A stretch of 28,048 nucleotides of DNA from CAZNRY01 sp964575675 (GCA_964575675.1 CAZNRY010000030.1:1-28048), one strand, 5' to 3'; shown: positions 15,094 to 23,740, counted from the first letter of the stretch. Program-made: numbers and translations. Notes: generated from the letters alone by a model not told the origin.

Positions 15094-15791
15094 GCGACGC
15101 ATCGCGGGTGCGGATTCTGGACCTGAAGCGAAACGTCGTCGCCAAGAACGACGAAATCGCCTCCGGTCTCCGCGAGCGGTTTGCCGCGTCGGGCGTCTTC
15201 GTCGTGAACCTCCTCTCTGGCCCCGGATCCGGCAAGACCACGCTCCTCGAGAAGACCCTCGGGGGGATGAGCGGACGAATCCGCTGCCTCGTGATTGAAG
15301 GAGACTTGAAGACCGCCCGCGATGCCGAGCGGATTGCGAAGGCGGGCGGAAGCGCGATTCAGATCGTGACCAACGGCACCTGCCACCTCGAGTCACGGAT
15401 GATCGTCTCGGCCCTCGATGGGGTCGATCCCTCGTCCTACGACGCGCTGATCATCGAGAACGTTGGGAATCTCGTCTGTCCGAGCAGCTTCGATCTGGGC
15501 GAGACGGCCCGCGTCGTTCTCGCCAGCGTGCCCGAGGGCGAGGACAAGCCCGAGAAGTATCCGTTCATGTTCGAGAGGGCATCCGTCGTAGTCTTGAACA
15601 AGATCGACCTGCTTCCCTACACCCGATTCGACCGGGACGCGTTCTGGGCCGCGGTCGGAAAGGTCAATCGTTCAGCTCTGCGGATGGAAGTCTCGTGCGA
15701 GACGGGGGAAGGACTCGATCGCTGGTTCGAGTGGTTTGCCGGGGAGGTCAAGCGTCGACGGCGCCACGGGGCGCCCGCGCCCGGAGAATAG
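15090..15791 (+). CDS. hypB: Hydrogenase nickel incorporation GTPase HypB
   Basis: This 233-residue SIMIBI-class GTPase drives nickel transfer from HypA. The P-loop is GPGSGKTT (residues 44-51). The metal site uses C98-H99 (TNGTCHLES) and C130 (NVGNLVCPSSFDLGE), and NKIDLLPY supplies base specificity. It lacks the histidine-rich N-terminal nickel-storage stretch of some HypB proteins and the CxxCGC motif of E. coli HypB, so it is the minimal form. TTG at 15090 is the start, with GGTGGAG about 2-8 nt upstream; the start overlaps the hypA stop by 4 nt. Confidence 0.93.
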   Translation: MSDASRVRILDLKRNVVAKNDEIASGLRERFAASGVFVVNLLSGPGSGKTTLLEKTLGGMSGRIRCLVIEGDLKTARDAERIAKAGGSAIQIVTNGTCHLESRMIVSALDGVDPSSYDALIIENVGNLVCPSSFDLGETARVVLASVPEGEDKPEKYPFMFERASVVVLNKIDLLPYTRFDRDAFWAAVGKVNRSALRMEVSCETGEGLDRWFEWFAGEVKRRRRHGAPAPGE

Positions 15792-15824
15792 AACATACGT
15801 TTTGCTTGCTTCGGAGGTGATGCA

Positions 15825-16076
15825 ATGGAACAGGTCAAGAGGGAGCGGACCAAGCCGCAGGGACGGGTGGAGATCCGTGAGGACGAGTGCAAGGGATGCG
15901 GCTACTGCATCGCCGAGTGCCCCCAGAAGGTTCTCGTCTTCTCGAAGGCGTTCAATCGGATGGGCTATCACCCCTCCCTGTATCTGGGCGATGGGTGCAC
16001 GGGGTGCGGGATCTGCTTCTATGCTTGTCCCGAGCCCGGTGCGATCGCGGTTTTCAAGAGCGTCCCGGCGCGCTAG
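15825..16076 (+). CDS. 2[4Fe-4S] ferredoxin, delta subunit of a 2-oxoacid:ferredoxin oxidoreductase
   Basis: This 83-residue protein has two classical cluster motifs, CKGCGYCIAECP and CTGCGICFYACP, and matches the delta (ferredoxin-like) subunit encoded first in Vor/Kor-type operons. It accepts electrons from the thiamine-diphosphate subunit and passes them to free ferredoxin. The ATG follows GGAGGTGA by 5 nt, one of the best ribosome sites in the window. The alpha-subunit gene starts 13 nt after its stop. Confidence 0.9.
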   Translation: MEQVKRERTKPQGRVEIREDECKGCGYCIAECPQKVLVFSKAFNRMGYHPSLYLGDGCTGCGICFYACPEPGAIAVFKSVPAR

Positions 16077-16089
16077 GAGGAATGAGAGG

Positions 16090-17148
16090 ATGGCCAAGGT
16101 GCTTCTGAAGGGCAACGTGGCGGTCGTAAAGGGGGCGCTTCTTGCCGGGTGTCGGGCCTACTACGGCTACCCGATCACACCGGCGAGCGAGATCGCCGAA
16201 GCGGCGGCGCTGTACTTCCCGCGCTGCGGCGGGACGTTCCTCCAGGCCGAAAGCGAGGTCGCCGCGATCAACATGGTTTACGGCGCGGCCTCGGCCGGGA
16301 TCCGTGCGATGACGGCATCGTCCTCTCCGGGCATCAGCCTGAAGATGGAGGGGGTTTCTTACCTCGCCGGCGCCGAGCTTCCCTGTGTCATCGTTGACAT
16401 CATGCGCGGTGGACCCGGACTCGGCAACATCGCCCCCGAGCAGAGCGACTACAACCAAATCGTGAAGGGCGGGGGCCACGGCTGTTACAAGGTCCCGGTC
16501 TTGGCGCCCAACTCCGTCCAGGAGATGTGCGACCTGACGATTCTCGCCTTTGATCTCGCGGACCGCTATCGCAACCCGGTCTTCGTCATTGCCGATGGGT
16601 TCATCGGGCAGATGATGGAGCCGTGCGAGTTCCCCGCCGCGCAGAAGGAGTTCCCCGAGAAGCCATGGGCGGTGGCTCCGATTCCCGCGCGCAGGGACAA
16701 CTTGATCACGTCGATCTGTCTGGATCCGGACGACCTCGAGGCGCATGTCGGCAAGCTCGAGGCCAAATACGTCGAGATCCGTCGCAACGAGCTTCGCTGG
16801 GAGGGGTACCGTCTCGACGACGCGGAGCACGTCGTCATCGGCTACGGGATCATCTCGAGAATCCTCAAGTCCGCCGTCGACACGGTACGGCAGAAGGGGA
16901 TCAAGGTCGGCCTCCTGCGGCCCATCACCCTCTTCCCATTCCCGATTGCGCCGATCGCCGAGCTCGCCGATCGTGTGAAGGATTTCCTGGTCGTCGAGCT
17001 CTCCACGGGGCAGATGGTCGATGATGTGCGCCTTGCGGTGAATGGCAAGAGGCCGGTCGGACTCTACTATAGAACTGGCGGCAACGTGCCGACCGCCGAA
17101 GAGCTCGTGACCCGGATTCTCAAGGTGGAGGAAGCGGCCCATGCCTAA
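16090..17148 (+). CDS. 2-oxoacid:ferredoxin oxidoreductase alpha subunit, closest to 2-ketoisovalerate type (VorB/KorA-like)
   Basis: This 352-residue subunit forms part of a CoA-acylating oxidoreductase that converts a 2-oxoacid to acyl-CoA with reduction of ferredoxin. It begins KVLLKGNVAVVKGALLAGCRAYYGYPITPASEIAE and continues with the conserved QAESEVAAINMVYGAASAG, SSSPGISLKMEG and RGGPGLGN segments. The pattern recalls proteins annotated as 2-ketoisovalerate ferredoxin reductase, so branched-chain oxoacids are the first guess; 2-oxoglutarate cannot be excluded. It is a separate alpha subunit, not fused to gamma. The ATG at 16090 is preceded by AGGAGGAATGAGAGG. Its end overlaps the next gene by 8 nt. 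Confidence 0.88.
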   Translation: MAKVLLKGNVAVVKGALLAGCRAYYGYPITPASEIAEAAALYFPRCGGTFLQAESEVAAINMVYGAASAGIRAMTASSSPGISLKMEGVSYLAGAELPCVIVDIMRGGPGLGNIAPEQSDYNQIVKGGGHGCYKVPVLAPNSVQEMCDLTILAFDLADRYRNPVFVIADGFIGQMMEPCEFPAAQKEFPEKPWAVAPIPARRDNLITSICLDPDDLEAHVGKLEAKYVEIRRNELRWEGYRLDDAEHVVIGYGIISRILKSAVDTVRQKGIKVGLLRPITLFPFPIAPIAELADRVKDFLVVELSTGQMVDDVRLAVNGKRPVGLYYRTGGNVPTAEELVTRILKVEEAAHA

Positions 17149-18574
17149 GGAATCGTTCGTCAAGGCGGCATCGTTCTATACCGACTACGATCGCAAGACG
17201 GGTCCCGACAAGCTGACGACCCACTACTGTCCGGGCTGCGGCCACGGCAACCTGCACAAGTTCATCGCCGAGGCGATCGACGACTTCGGGATCCAGGATC
17301 GCACGATTTTCGTATGGCCCGTCGGGTGCAGCGTGTTCGGCTACTACTACTATCGGTGCGGCAACGTGCAGGTGGCCCACGGCCGCGCTCCTGCGGTCGC
17401 GACGGCGATCAAGCGGGCCCATCCCGACTCGATCGTGATCGTCTATCAGGGAGACGGCGACCTGGCCGCGATCGGCGGCAACGAGATCATGCACGCCGCC
17501 AATCGCGGTGAGCACGTCACGGTCTTCTTCGTCAACAATGCGATCTACGGGATGACCGGAGGCCAGATGGCCCCCACGACCCTGCCGGGGATGAAGACGA
17601 CGACCTCTCCTCTCGGACGGAGCGTCGCGAACGAGGGGTCCCCGATCCGCGTCGTCGAGCTCCTCTCGAGCCTCGATGGGCCGATCTACCTCGAGCGGGT
17701 GGCCCTGACGGACGCGAAGCACATGAACCGCGCCCGCACCGCCGTCCGCAAGGCGATCCAGAACCAGATCGACGGCAAGGGATTCTCGATGGTCGAGGCC
17801 CTCGCCGCGTGCCCGACCGGTTGGAAGATCAACCCGGTCGATTCGCGGGAGTGGATCCACACCGAGATGGAGAAGTACTTCAAGCTCGGCGCCGTGAGGG
17901 ACCTGTCGGATCAGATCGAGAAGCACCCGCGGGAGGCTTCCCCCTTCATCAGCGAAGGGCTCGATGAGAAGCTCGATCTTCTCGATAGCGCGGTCAGTCC
18001 GGCCCAGAAGGGGGAGCCGACGAAGCCCGTCTATGCGAACCCGAGGCTCAAGATCGCCGGATTCGGAGGGCAGGGGATCCTCCTTCTGGGGGTCGCCTTC
18101 GCCGAGTGCGGCATGCAAGGGGGCTACAAGGTTTCCTGGCTGCCTTCCTATGGCCCCGAGATGCGCGGCGGGACGGCGAACTGCCACGTGCGGATCTCCG
18201 AGACCGAGATTGGCAGCCCCCTCGTCGCGGAGTCGGACGTCCTGATCGCGATGAACCGTCCTTCCCTGGAGAAGTTTGAGAAGGACTTGAAGCCCGGAGG
18301 ACTGCTAATCTACGACAGCTCGCTGATCGATGTCGCACCGGCGCGTACGGACGTCGAGATCGTCAAGATTCCCGCCACCGAGATCGCCGATCGAATCGGA
18401 TCGACAAAGTCGGCGAATATGGTGATGATGGGTGCGTACATCGAGAAATCGGGGACCCTGAATCTGCAATCGGTGGTAGATGCGATGCCGAGCTACATCA
18501 AGGCGAAGAAGTCGATACCGCTGAACCAGCAGGCTGTCATGAAGGGGGCGGAGTTCGTCCGCGAGCATCCCTGA
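17141..18574 (+). CDS. Fused beta-gamma subunit of 2-oxoacid:ferredoxin oxidoreductase
   Basis: This 477-residue protein joins two normally separate chains. Residues 1-290 are the thiamine-diphosphate-binding beta subunit: CPGCGHGN (30-37), GDGDLAAIGG (104-113) and the metal-binding VNNAIYGMTGGQ (131-142). After a linker (about 290-303, Pro/Lys/Glu-rich), residues 304-477 are the gamma subunit (KIAGFGGQGILLLG, SYGPEMRGGTANCHVRIS, NRPSLEKF). The reading frame runs through without a break, so the fusion looks real. With the two upstream genes it supplies a complete four-domain enzyme. Reduced ferredoxin from it could be linked to H2 metabolism, but the hydrogenase type here uses NADP(H), so any coupling is inferred. 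Confidence 0.88.
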   Translation: MPKESFVKAASFYTDYDRKTGPDKLTTHYCPGCGHGNLHKFIAEAIDDFGIQDRTIFVWPVGCSVFGYYYYRCGNVQVAHGRAPAVATAIKRAHPDSIVIVYQGDGDLAAIGGNEIMHAANRGEHVTVFFVNNAIYGMTGGQMAPTTLPGMKTTTSPLGRSVANEGSPIRVVELLSSLDGPIYLERVALTDAKHMNRARTAVRKAIQNQIDGKGFSMVEALAACPTGWKINPVDSREWIHTEMEKYFKLGAVRDLSDQIEKHPREASPFISEGLDEKLDLLDSAVSPAQKGEPTKPVYANPRLKIAGFGGQGILLLGVAFAECGMQGGYKVSWLPSYGPEMRGGTANCHVRISETEIGSPLVAESDVLIAMNRPSLEKFEKDLKPGGLLIYDSSLIDVAPARTDVEIVKIPATEIADRIGSTKSANMVMMGAYIEKSGTLNLQSVVDAMPSYIKAKKSIPLNQQAVMKGAEFVREHP

Positions 18575-18616
18575 GTTCCCTGCATGAGGGCCCGCTGTCG
18601 GGGGGGGGTGATTACC

Positions 18617-18982
18617 TTGACGCGCGTTCTGATCGTCGAAGGCGACAACGCCCTGAGAGATCTTTACGCGGTGGCCCTTGGAGAAGAGGGGTACGAGGTC
18701 CTGACGGCATCCGGTTTCACGGACGCGCTTGCCCAGAATCTGCTTCATTGTCCCGAGGTGATCGTGATGGACCCTGGAGCGGATCGTAAGGGACTCGAGT
18801 TCGCCATCGAGTTCATCCGGACGAACGGCCGGGCGCGCGTCATCTTCAATACGCCGGATGCATACCACTACAGTCGTGACTTCCACGCCTGGGTCGCGGA
18901 CGGCATCGCAGAGAAGTGCGGTGGCGCGATCGCTCTCGTCAGCGCCCTGCGGCGATTGTCCGGAAAGCGGACCCGCGTCTAG
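18617..18982 (+). CDS. Stand-alone response-regulator receiver protein
   Basis: This 121-residue single-domain receiver has an acidic pocket (E8, D10 in VLIVEGDN), phospho-acceptor D52 (VIVMDPG), T79 (FNTP) and K100 (AEKCG). It should therefore accept phosphate. There is no output domain. I prefer TTG 18617 because GGGGGTGAT, a good match to the 16S 3' end, lies about 5 nt upstream; GTG 18608 would leave no ribosome site. A run of nine G (18600-18608) lies in this site. It sits between the oxidoreductase genes and a NtrC-type activator, so it may act as a phosphate sink or intermediate for the kinase at 20404. Confidence 0.75.
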   Translation: MTRVLIVEGDNALRDLYAVALGEEGYEVLTASGFTDALAQNLLHCPEVIVMDPGADRKGLEFAIEFIRTNGRARVIFNTPDAYHYSRDFHAWVADGIAEKCGGAIALVSALRRLSGKRTRV

Positions 18983-19026
18983 ATGGTTTCGCGGAGAAGC
19001 GGCGTCCGCGCTATGATCGGGAGGCT

Positions 19027-20391
19027 GTGGAAGAGAAGATCCTGATCGTCGACGACGACGTGGACATGGCCGAGACCTGCCGCCGGATTTTCCGGAAGGT
19101 GGGGATCGATGCCGATGCGGTTTACGGGGGCCAGGAGGCGCTCGACGCACTCTCCCGCGAACCCGGGTACGCGATCGTCCTCACGGATCTCCGAATGCCG
19201 CGGATGGGCGGCGCCGAGCTCCTGCAGCAGATCAAGAAGAAGCACCCACAGATCGACGTCATCATGATGACAGGTTTCGGCACGATCCAGAACGCGATCC
19301 AAGCGATGAAGATCGGGGCCACGGACTACATCACGAAGCCTTTCGACAAGGATGAGTTGCTCCGCTCGGTGAATCAGATCCTAGACTCCCAGCGCCTGCG
19401 GGGGGAGGTCGATCGACTTCGCAGGGAGATGAAGGAATCCTCGCCGGTGCCGAAGATGGTGGGGGGCGGACTCGCCATGCAGCGGGTCTTCTCCCTGATC
19501 CAAGCGGCGGCGCGCAACGATTCGTCTGTGTTGATCGTGGGCGAGAGCGGAACCGGAAAAGAGGTCGTCGCCCGGTCGATCCACTACGCGGGGACGAGGG
19601 CCCGCAAGCCCTTCGTCCCGGTCAACTGCAGCGCGATTCCCCGCGGGCTCATCGAGAGCGAGCTCTTCGGCCACAGGAGGGGCGCCTTCACCGGCGCGAG
19701 CGCAACGACCCTCGGCCTCGTCCGTTCGGCTGACGGGGGAACGCTTTTCCTCGACGAGTTCGCCGAGATGCCTCTCGATACGCAGGCCAAGCTCCTGCGC
19801 ACGCTCCAGGAACGGACGGTGCGGCCGGTCGGAGACGTCGCGGAGATGCGGGTCGATGTGCGGATCGTGGCCGCGACGAACCGCAACGTGGATGAGGCGA
19901 TTTCCGACGGACTCCTGCGACAGGACCTCTACTACCGGCTCGCGGTGATCCGGATCGAGTTACCCCCCCTGCGCCATCGGCCGGACGACATTCCATTCCT
20001 CATCCAACACTTCATGGACAAGTTCGGGAGGGTGTTCCCCAATCGGATCGCCGGCGTGGAGCCGAAGGCCCTCGACGCGCTCCAGCATTACCGCTGGCCG
20101 GGAAACGTCCGCCAGCTCGAGAACATGATCGAGTCGCTCTTCGCCATGGGGCTCGAAGGCACGGTCAGGCTCGAGGATGTCCCCGAGGCGGTCCGGGCGG
20201 AGGAGATCCAGCAGATCGCCGAGGAAGGCGATGCTCCTTCCGCGCTGAGCGAAGCCGAGCGGGCCGCGATCGAAAGGGCGTTGAAGGCGAGCGACGGCAA
20301 CAAGTCGCGCGCCGCAGCGATGCTGAAAATCTCGCGCACGCGTCTCTACCGGAAGATCCGAGAGTATGGCTTGCCCGAGCACATCGAGTAG
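19027..20391 (+). CDS. NtrC-family sigma-54-dependent response regulator, likely activator of the hydrogenase promoters
   Basis: This 454-residue enhancer-binding protein is intact. The receiver (1-120) has D9-D11, phospho-acceptor D54, T82 and K104. The AAA+ domain has Walker A GESGTGKE (172-179), the sigma-54-contacting loop GAFTGA (219-224) and Walker B with D243-E244. A Fis-type helix-turn-helix ends the protein (NKSRAAAMLKISRTRLYRKIREYGL). GTG 19027 is chosen since the receiver begins there and GGGAGG lies just upstream, although the spacing is short. It lies beside its probable kinase and downstream of two sigma-54 promoters sharing an inverted-repeat motif. This resembles HupR/HoxA control of other hydrogenases, but that it binds these sites is inferred. 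Confidence 0.9.
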   Translation: MEEKILIVDDDVDMAETCRRIFRKVGIDADAVYGGQEALDALSREPGYAIVLTDLRMPRMGGAELLQQIKKKHPQIDVIMMTGFGTIQNAIQAMKIGATDYITKPFDKDELLRSVNQILDSQRLRGEVDRLRREMKESSPVPKMVGGGLAMQRVFSLIQAAARNDSSVLIVGESGTGKEVVARSIHYAGTRARKPFVPVNCSAIPRGLIESELFGHRRGAFTGASATTLGLVRSADGGTLFLDEFAEMPLDTQAKLLRTLQERTVRPVGDVAEMRVDVRIVAATNRNVDEAISDGLLRQDLYYRLAVIRIELPPLRHRPDDIPFLIQHFMDKFGRVFPNRIAGVEPKALDALQHYRWPGNVRQLENMIESLFAMGLEGTVRLEDVPEAVRAEEIQQIAEEGDAPSALSEAERAAIERALKASDGNKSRAAAMLKISRTRLYRKIREYGLPEHIE

Positions 20392-20403
20392 GAACCCCGT
20401 CCC

Positions 20404-21615
20404 TTGCACTTCTCCATAGGATCCCCCGACATCTGGCCGGTCGCGATCGGCGGGCTCGCGATACTCGCGGCCGTCGTCTTCTGGATGCTCAGCCGCAGGG
20501 ACCGCGTGGTCGCATCGAAGGATGTCCCGGCCGGGCTCCCACAGACCCGCTCCCTCCTCGAGCGGGCCATCGAGGACGCTGCAGACGCGATCCTCGTCCT
20601 GGATCCCGAAGGACTGATCCGCCTCTGGAATCGCGGAGCTTCCGAGACCTTCGGCTATGTAGCGGAGGAAGTCTTGGGTCGTCCTTATGAGATCCTCCTT
20701 CCATCCGGGATGCAGATCGAGCCCGCTCTCGGCGATGGGCTCGCCGTTCGAGGCACGGCGCGCGACCTACGGACGCAACGCCGGCGCAAGGACGGCGCGT
20801 CGATCGAGGTCTCCGTCACGCGGTCCCGGATACGCCTGGCTGAGGGGATCGAGGCGGGCGCGGTCGAGATTCTACGTGACGTCTCCAGCCATCGCGCCCT
20901 CGAGCGCGAATTGATCCGCACCGAGAAGATGGCGGCGGTCGGCAAGATCGCCTCGAAGGTGGTCCACGAGATCCGCAATCCCTTGGGTTCGATCAACCTC
21001 AACGTCGACATCCTGATCGACAACCTCAGCGGGGACGACACCCCTGAGGTGCGCGAGTCGCGCGAAGTTCTACAAACGATCAAACGCGAAACGAGGCGCC
21101 TGAGCCAGATCACCGACGAGTACCTCCAGTTCTCCCGGATGCCGCAGCCCACCGGACGGGAGGAAGACCTGAACACGGTCATGCTCGGCCTGGCCGACTT
21201 CCTGCGGCCCGAGCTCCGCCGCAGCGGGATCCGGCTGGTCCTGAACCTCGACGATGCGCACCCGAGGGTCGCGTGCGACGGACGGCTGGTCCGGCAGATC
21301 ATCCTGAACCTGATCCGAAACGCGATGGATGCCGTGCCGCCCATTACAGGCCAGGTCATGGTCGTCACGAAGCTGATTCCTCAGGGCGCGGAGATCGAGG
21401 TGGACGACAACGGGCCGGGGATCGACCCCGAGGTCCTCCAGCGGATCTTCGAACCGTTCTTCACGACGAAACAGGACGGAACCGGTCTCGGGCTGGCGGT
21501 CGTCCGCCAGATCGTGGAGGAACACGGGGGGTCGGTGACCTGCCGATCGGTTCCCGGCAAAGGGACGACCTTCCGAATTGTTCTGCCGCGGGCGCTGCCT
21601 TCCAGGCGTGCGTGA
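20404..21615 (+). CDS. PAS-domain sensor histidine kinase, probable partner of the NtrC-type activator
   Basis: This 403-residue kinase has one predicted membrane helix (residues about 11-29), a PAS domain (about 45-165; DAADAILVLDPEGLIRLWNRGASETFGY), a HisKA helix with phospho-site H188 (KVVHEIRNPLGSINLN) and a HATPase domain with N box (NLIRNAMDAVP), G1 (DNGPGIDPEV) and G2 (GTGLGLAVVRQIVEEHGG). The PAS domain may sense redox state or a ligand; no heme- or cluster-binding cysteine or histidine motif is obvious. The TTG start at 20404 has AGGA 9 nt upstream and sits 12 nt after the activator gene, so the pair is co-transcribed. Confidence 0.9.
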   Translation: MHFSIGSPDIWPVAIGGLAILAAVVFWMLSRRDRVVASKDVPAGLPQTRSLLERAIEDAADAILVLDPEGLIRLWNRGASETFGYVAEEVLGRPYEILLPSGMQIEPALGDGLAVRGTARDLRTQRRRKDGASIEVSVTRSRIRLAEGIEAGAVEILRDVSSHRALERELIRTEKMAAVGKIASKVVHEIRNPLGSINLNVDILIDNLSGDDTPEVRESREVLQTIKRETRRLSQITDEYLQFSRMPQPTGREEDLNTVMLGLADFLRPELRRSGIRLVLNLDDAHPRVACDGRLVRQIILNLIRNAMDAVPPITGQVMVVTKLIPQGAEIEVDDNGPGIDPEVLQRIFEPFFTTKQDGTGLGLAVVRQIVEEHGGSVTCRSVPGKGTTFRIVLPRALPSRRA

Positions 21616-21778
21616 GCCCCGCTCGCGCTCGCGCTACTCCGAATCAGGCGAAGGCTCCTAGACCAGTTTGAGTAGATCTGAGAACCTTGCCACGCGCATC
21701 CGCTCGGCCCGGCTATTGTTCCGGGGGCGCCGGACCTCGCGGCGCGCGGGCTCGCTTCTCAGCCGAAGTCAAACCGGT
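21616..21778. other. Gap between convergent genes with a weak hairpin
   Basis: The kinase gene (plus strand) and the sialidase-like gene (minus strand) converge here. The only structure seen is GCCCGG (about 21707-21712) facing CCGGG(GGC) (21721-21728) around an 8-nt loop, without a clear T-run. It could serve as a weak bidirectional terminator. Confidence 0.25.
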
Positions 21779-23422
21779 CTAGCGCAGGATCGTCAGCCGC
21801 GCGCCGGGCAGCCCGGGGGCCTTCACGAAGTAGATTCCCGAGGCGACGGGCCGGCCCATGGCATCCGCGCAGTCCCACCGCACGCTCCATCCATTCGCGC
21901 CGGGAGATCCCGAGGGGAGCGAGCGGACGACCCGGCCCTGAAGGTCGATGATCGACAGCCCGCCGGGAAGTCCGCTTCCATCCGCGCAGGCGATCTGCGC
22001 GAAGGAGCGGGCAGGGTTGGGCCGGATGAGGATGCGCCCGCCCGCGACCGGAAGTTCGGCGACTCCGGCGCTCGGGCGCTCGATGAGGGCGGTCCAGATC
22101 GAGCGCGTGTTCTCGTCCATCCGCGTCCAGATCGGCCGGATTCGACCTGCGAACGCAGAGATGCCATTGTAGTCGCCGAAGAAGATCGATGGATTCGGCG
22201 AAAAGGGTGTCTCGCTGATCTTCTCATTCACAAAGGTCGTTCCGCCATCCTCCGAGATTGCGAGGTAGACGTCGGTCGCTGTGCTCCCGGGCGGGTAAGC
22301 CCTTCGGTCGTAGAAGACGGCGTAGACAAAGCCCGTCACAGGATCGACGTCGAACCATGTGAAGAACTGCTCCGCACCGTTTCCGATCGCGTCGTCATTC
22401 ACTCGTACGCGCGGGCTCCATGTCGTGCCGCCGTCATCGGAGTGGATCAGGAAGACGTCCGTATCGCCGTTACGCTGATCGGACCAGTTCACATAGACGC
22501 GCCCCCGGTGGGGGCCGAAGCTCAGGTCGGTTTTCGTTACCGGCAGACCGTTGGCGCGGTAGAGCCCGGGGATCGTGAAGTTCCACCCGCCCGGCTGGTC
22601 CGAAATGATCGCGTCGCGTCCGAAGGCAGCTCCGCCGTTCGTTGAGCGATCGAACTCGATCCCTCGCGGGCCGGACCACGCCACATAGATCGTACCGTCC
22701 ACTCCGACCGCAGGGACTGCGCCCTCCACCGTGTCGTCCGAATCGACCGCGTTGCCTCCCTGATCGCTCACCCGAACGGCCGTTGAGAAGCTCGTCCCGC
22801 TGTTCCAAGAGCGGGAGAAGAGGATCCAGCTCGAGTCGGCGGGCGACGCACTGCCGTAGACCGAGAAGCGGGTCCATGTGACATAGACGTAGTTCTTGTT
22901 GGGGCCGTTCGTCCAGTCGCAGACCGGCCATGACTTGTCCTCGAACGGTACGATGCCCGTGTGCTCGACGACCGTCGCCCCTGCGGCGGGCCAGCTCGCG
23001 CCCCCGTCGGACGATCGACTCACGAAGATTCCCGAGTTGGTCCAGCCTCCGATGTAGCAATAGAAGGCGTTGCCGGCGCGGTCGAAGGTGATGGATGGAT
23101 CCCCGAGGTTTCTCGGGTCGGGGAGATCGCCCTCGCTCCACGTGCTCCCTCCGTCGAAGCTGAAGTAGTAGTGGCACGGGGCTTGGGCGACGGCGACGAC
23201 ATTGAGCGGATTGCGCGGATTGATCGCGATCGCCGTCTCCTCGGGGCCGTTGTCCCGGCTGTTGATCTTGATGTTGGGATAAGGCTGTGCGTCGAGGGGA
23301 GGCGCGAGCGCCATGAGGGGGAGGAGCAGGAGACCTGCCAGCGCAGCTCGTCGGGCCGCCGCCGGCGAGGCCCTCCGCCACCGAGGAACGGGAGGGTGCA
23401 ATCTCTCGGGAGTTCGATTCAT
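21779..23422 (-). CDS. Secreted sialidase-fold (BNR-repeat) protein with FlgD-like C-terminal tail
   Basis: This 547-residue exported protein begins with an Arg-rich segment and a strong hydrophobic core (AALAGLLLLPLMALAPPLDAQ), cleaved probably after residue about 45. The body has repeated Asp-box motifs of six-bladed propellers: SFDGGSTWSEG, SSDGGASW, SDDGGTTWSP and SEDGGTTFV. The end is a FlgD-like sorting tail (RPNPARSFAQIA, IIDLQGRVVRSL, WDCADAMGRPVASGIYFVKA). Asp-boxes define the fold, not the activity: the sialidase catalytic tyrosine and arginine triad cannot be identified with confidence, so a binding or structural role is as likely as glycosidase activity. It is divergent from the repeat protein at 23741. 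Confidence 0.8.
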   Translation of the reverse strand: MNRTPERLHPPVPRWRRASPAAARRAALAGLLLLPLMALAPPLDAQPYPNIKINSRDNGPEETAIAINPRNPLNVVAVAQAPCHYYFSFDGGSTWSEGDLPDPRNLGDPSITFDRAGNAFYCYIGGWTNSGIFVSRSSDGGASWPAAGATVVEHTGIVPFEDKSWPVCDWTNGPNKNYVYVTWTRFSVYGSASPADSSWILFSRSWNSGTSFSTAVRVSDQGGNAVDSDDTVEGAVPAVGVDGTIYVAWSGPRGIEFDRSTNGGAAFGRDAIISDQPGGWNFTIPGLYRANGLPVTKTDLSFGPHRGRVYVNWSDQRNGDTDVFLIHSDDGGTTWSPRVRVNDDAIGNGAEQFFTWFDVDPVTGFVYAVFYDRRAYPPGSTATDVYLAISEDGGTTFVNEKISETPFSPNPSIFFGDYNGISAFAGRIRPIWTRMDENTRSIWTALIERPSAGVAELPVAGGRILIRPNPARSFAQIACADGSGLPGGLSIIDLQGRVVRSLPSGSPGANGWSVRWDCADAMGRPVASGIYFVKAPGLPGARLTILR

Positions 23423-23488
23423 GCCCGGCTTTCCGGCGCGGCCGCGCCCAGGAGATGAGGATAGCCGAAGACGGGCCCGCGAACCAGG

Positions 23489-23526
23489 GGGTTCCCACGA
23501 CCTGCGCTTGGTCGTGGCCAGAACCC
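23489..23526. other. Stem-loop in the divergent intergenic region
   Basis: GGGTTC (23489-23494) pairs with GAACCC (23521-23526), and CCACGACC (23495-23502) pairs perfectly with GGTCGTGG (23510-23517). The two helices are separated by a CCA bulge on one side only, with a 7-nt loop. It lies 67 bp upstream of the minus-strand start and could belong to that gene's 5' untranslated region. Confidence 0.4.
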
Positions 23527-23598
23527 GAAACGCGGGGGATCGGATCGGCGCGGACCATGACGCAGGAGCGGACGCTATGCGAGGCGGGAGATCGCCCC

Positions 23599-23618
23599 CC
23601 GCGTAACTACCGCGTAAC
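23599..23618. repeat. Tandem direct repeat, possible operator
   Basis: CCGCGTAAC occurs twice (23599-23607 and 23610-23618) with a repeat length of 11 bp, one helical turn. Such phased direct repeats are the usual target of OmpR-type regulators. None is encoded in this window. Confidence 0.35.
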
Positions 23619-23740
23619 AGGTTGCCTTCAGTCTTGAGAGTGACCCGACGCGACCGCGGCTTTTCGGCGGAGAATTGCAGGCGGGACCCGGGTCCGAACC
23701 GTTTGGAGAGTCGATGGTTTCCTGGCGAAGGAGGCAGAAC

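Larger units (their letters stand above)
23423..23740. other. Divergent intergenic region between two secreted-protein genes
   Basis: This 318-bp region separates two outward-facing genes, so it should hold promoters for both, but I see no convincing -35/-10 or -24/-12 pair. It contains a stem-loop at 23489-23526 and a 9-bp direct repeat at 23599-23618, listed separately. A ribosome site AAGGAGG (23728-23734) serves the plus-strand gene. Confidence 0.4.
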
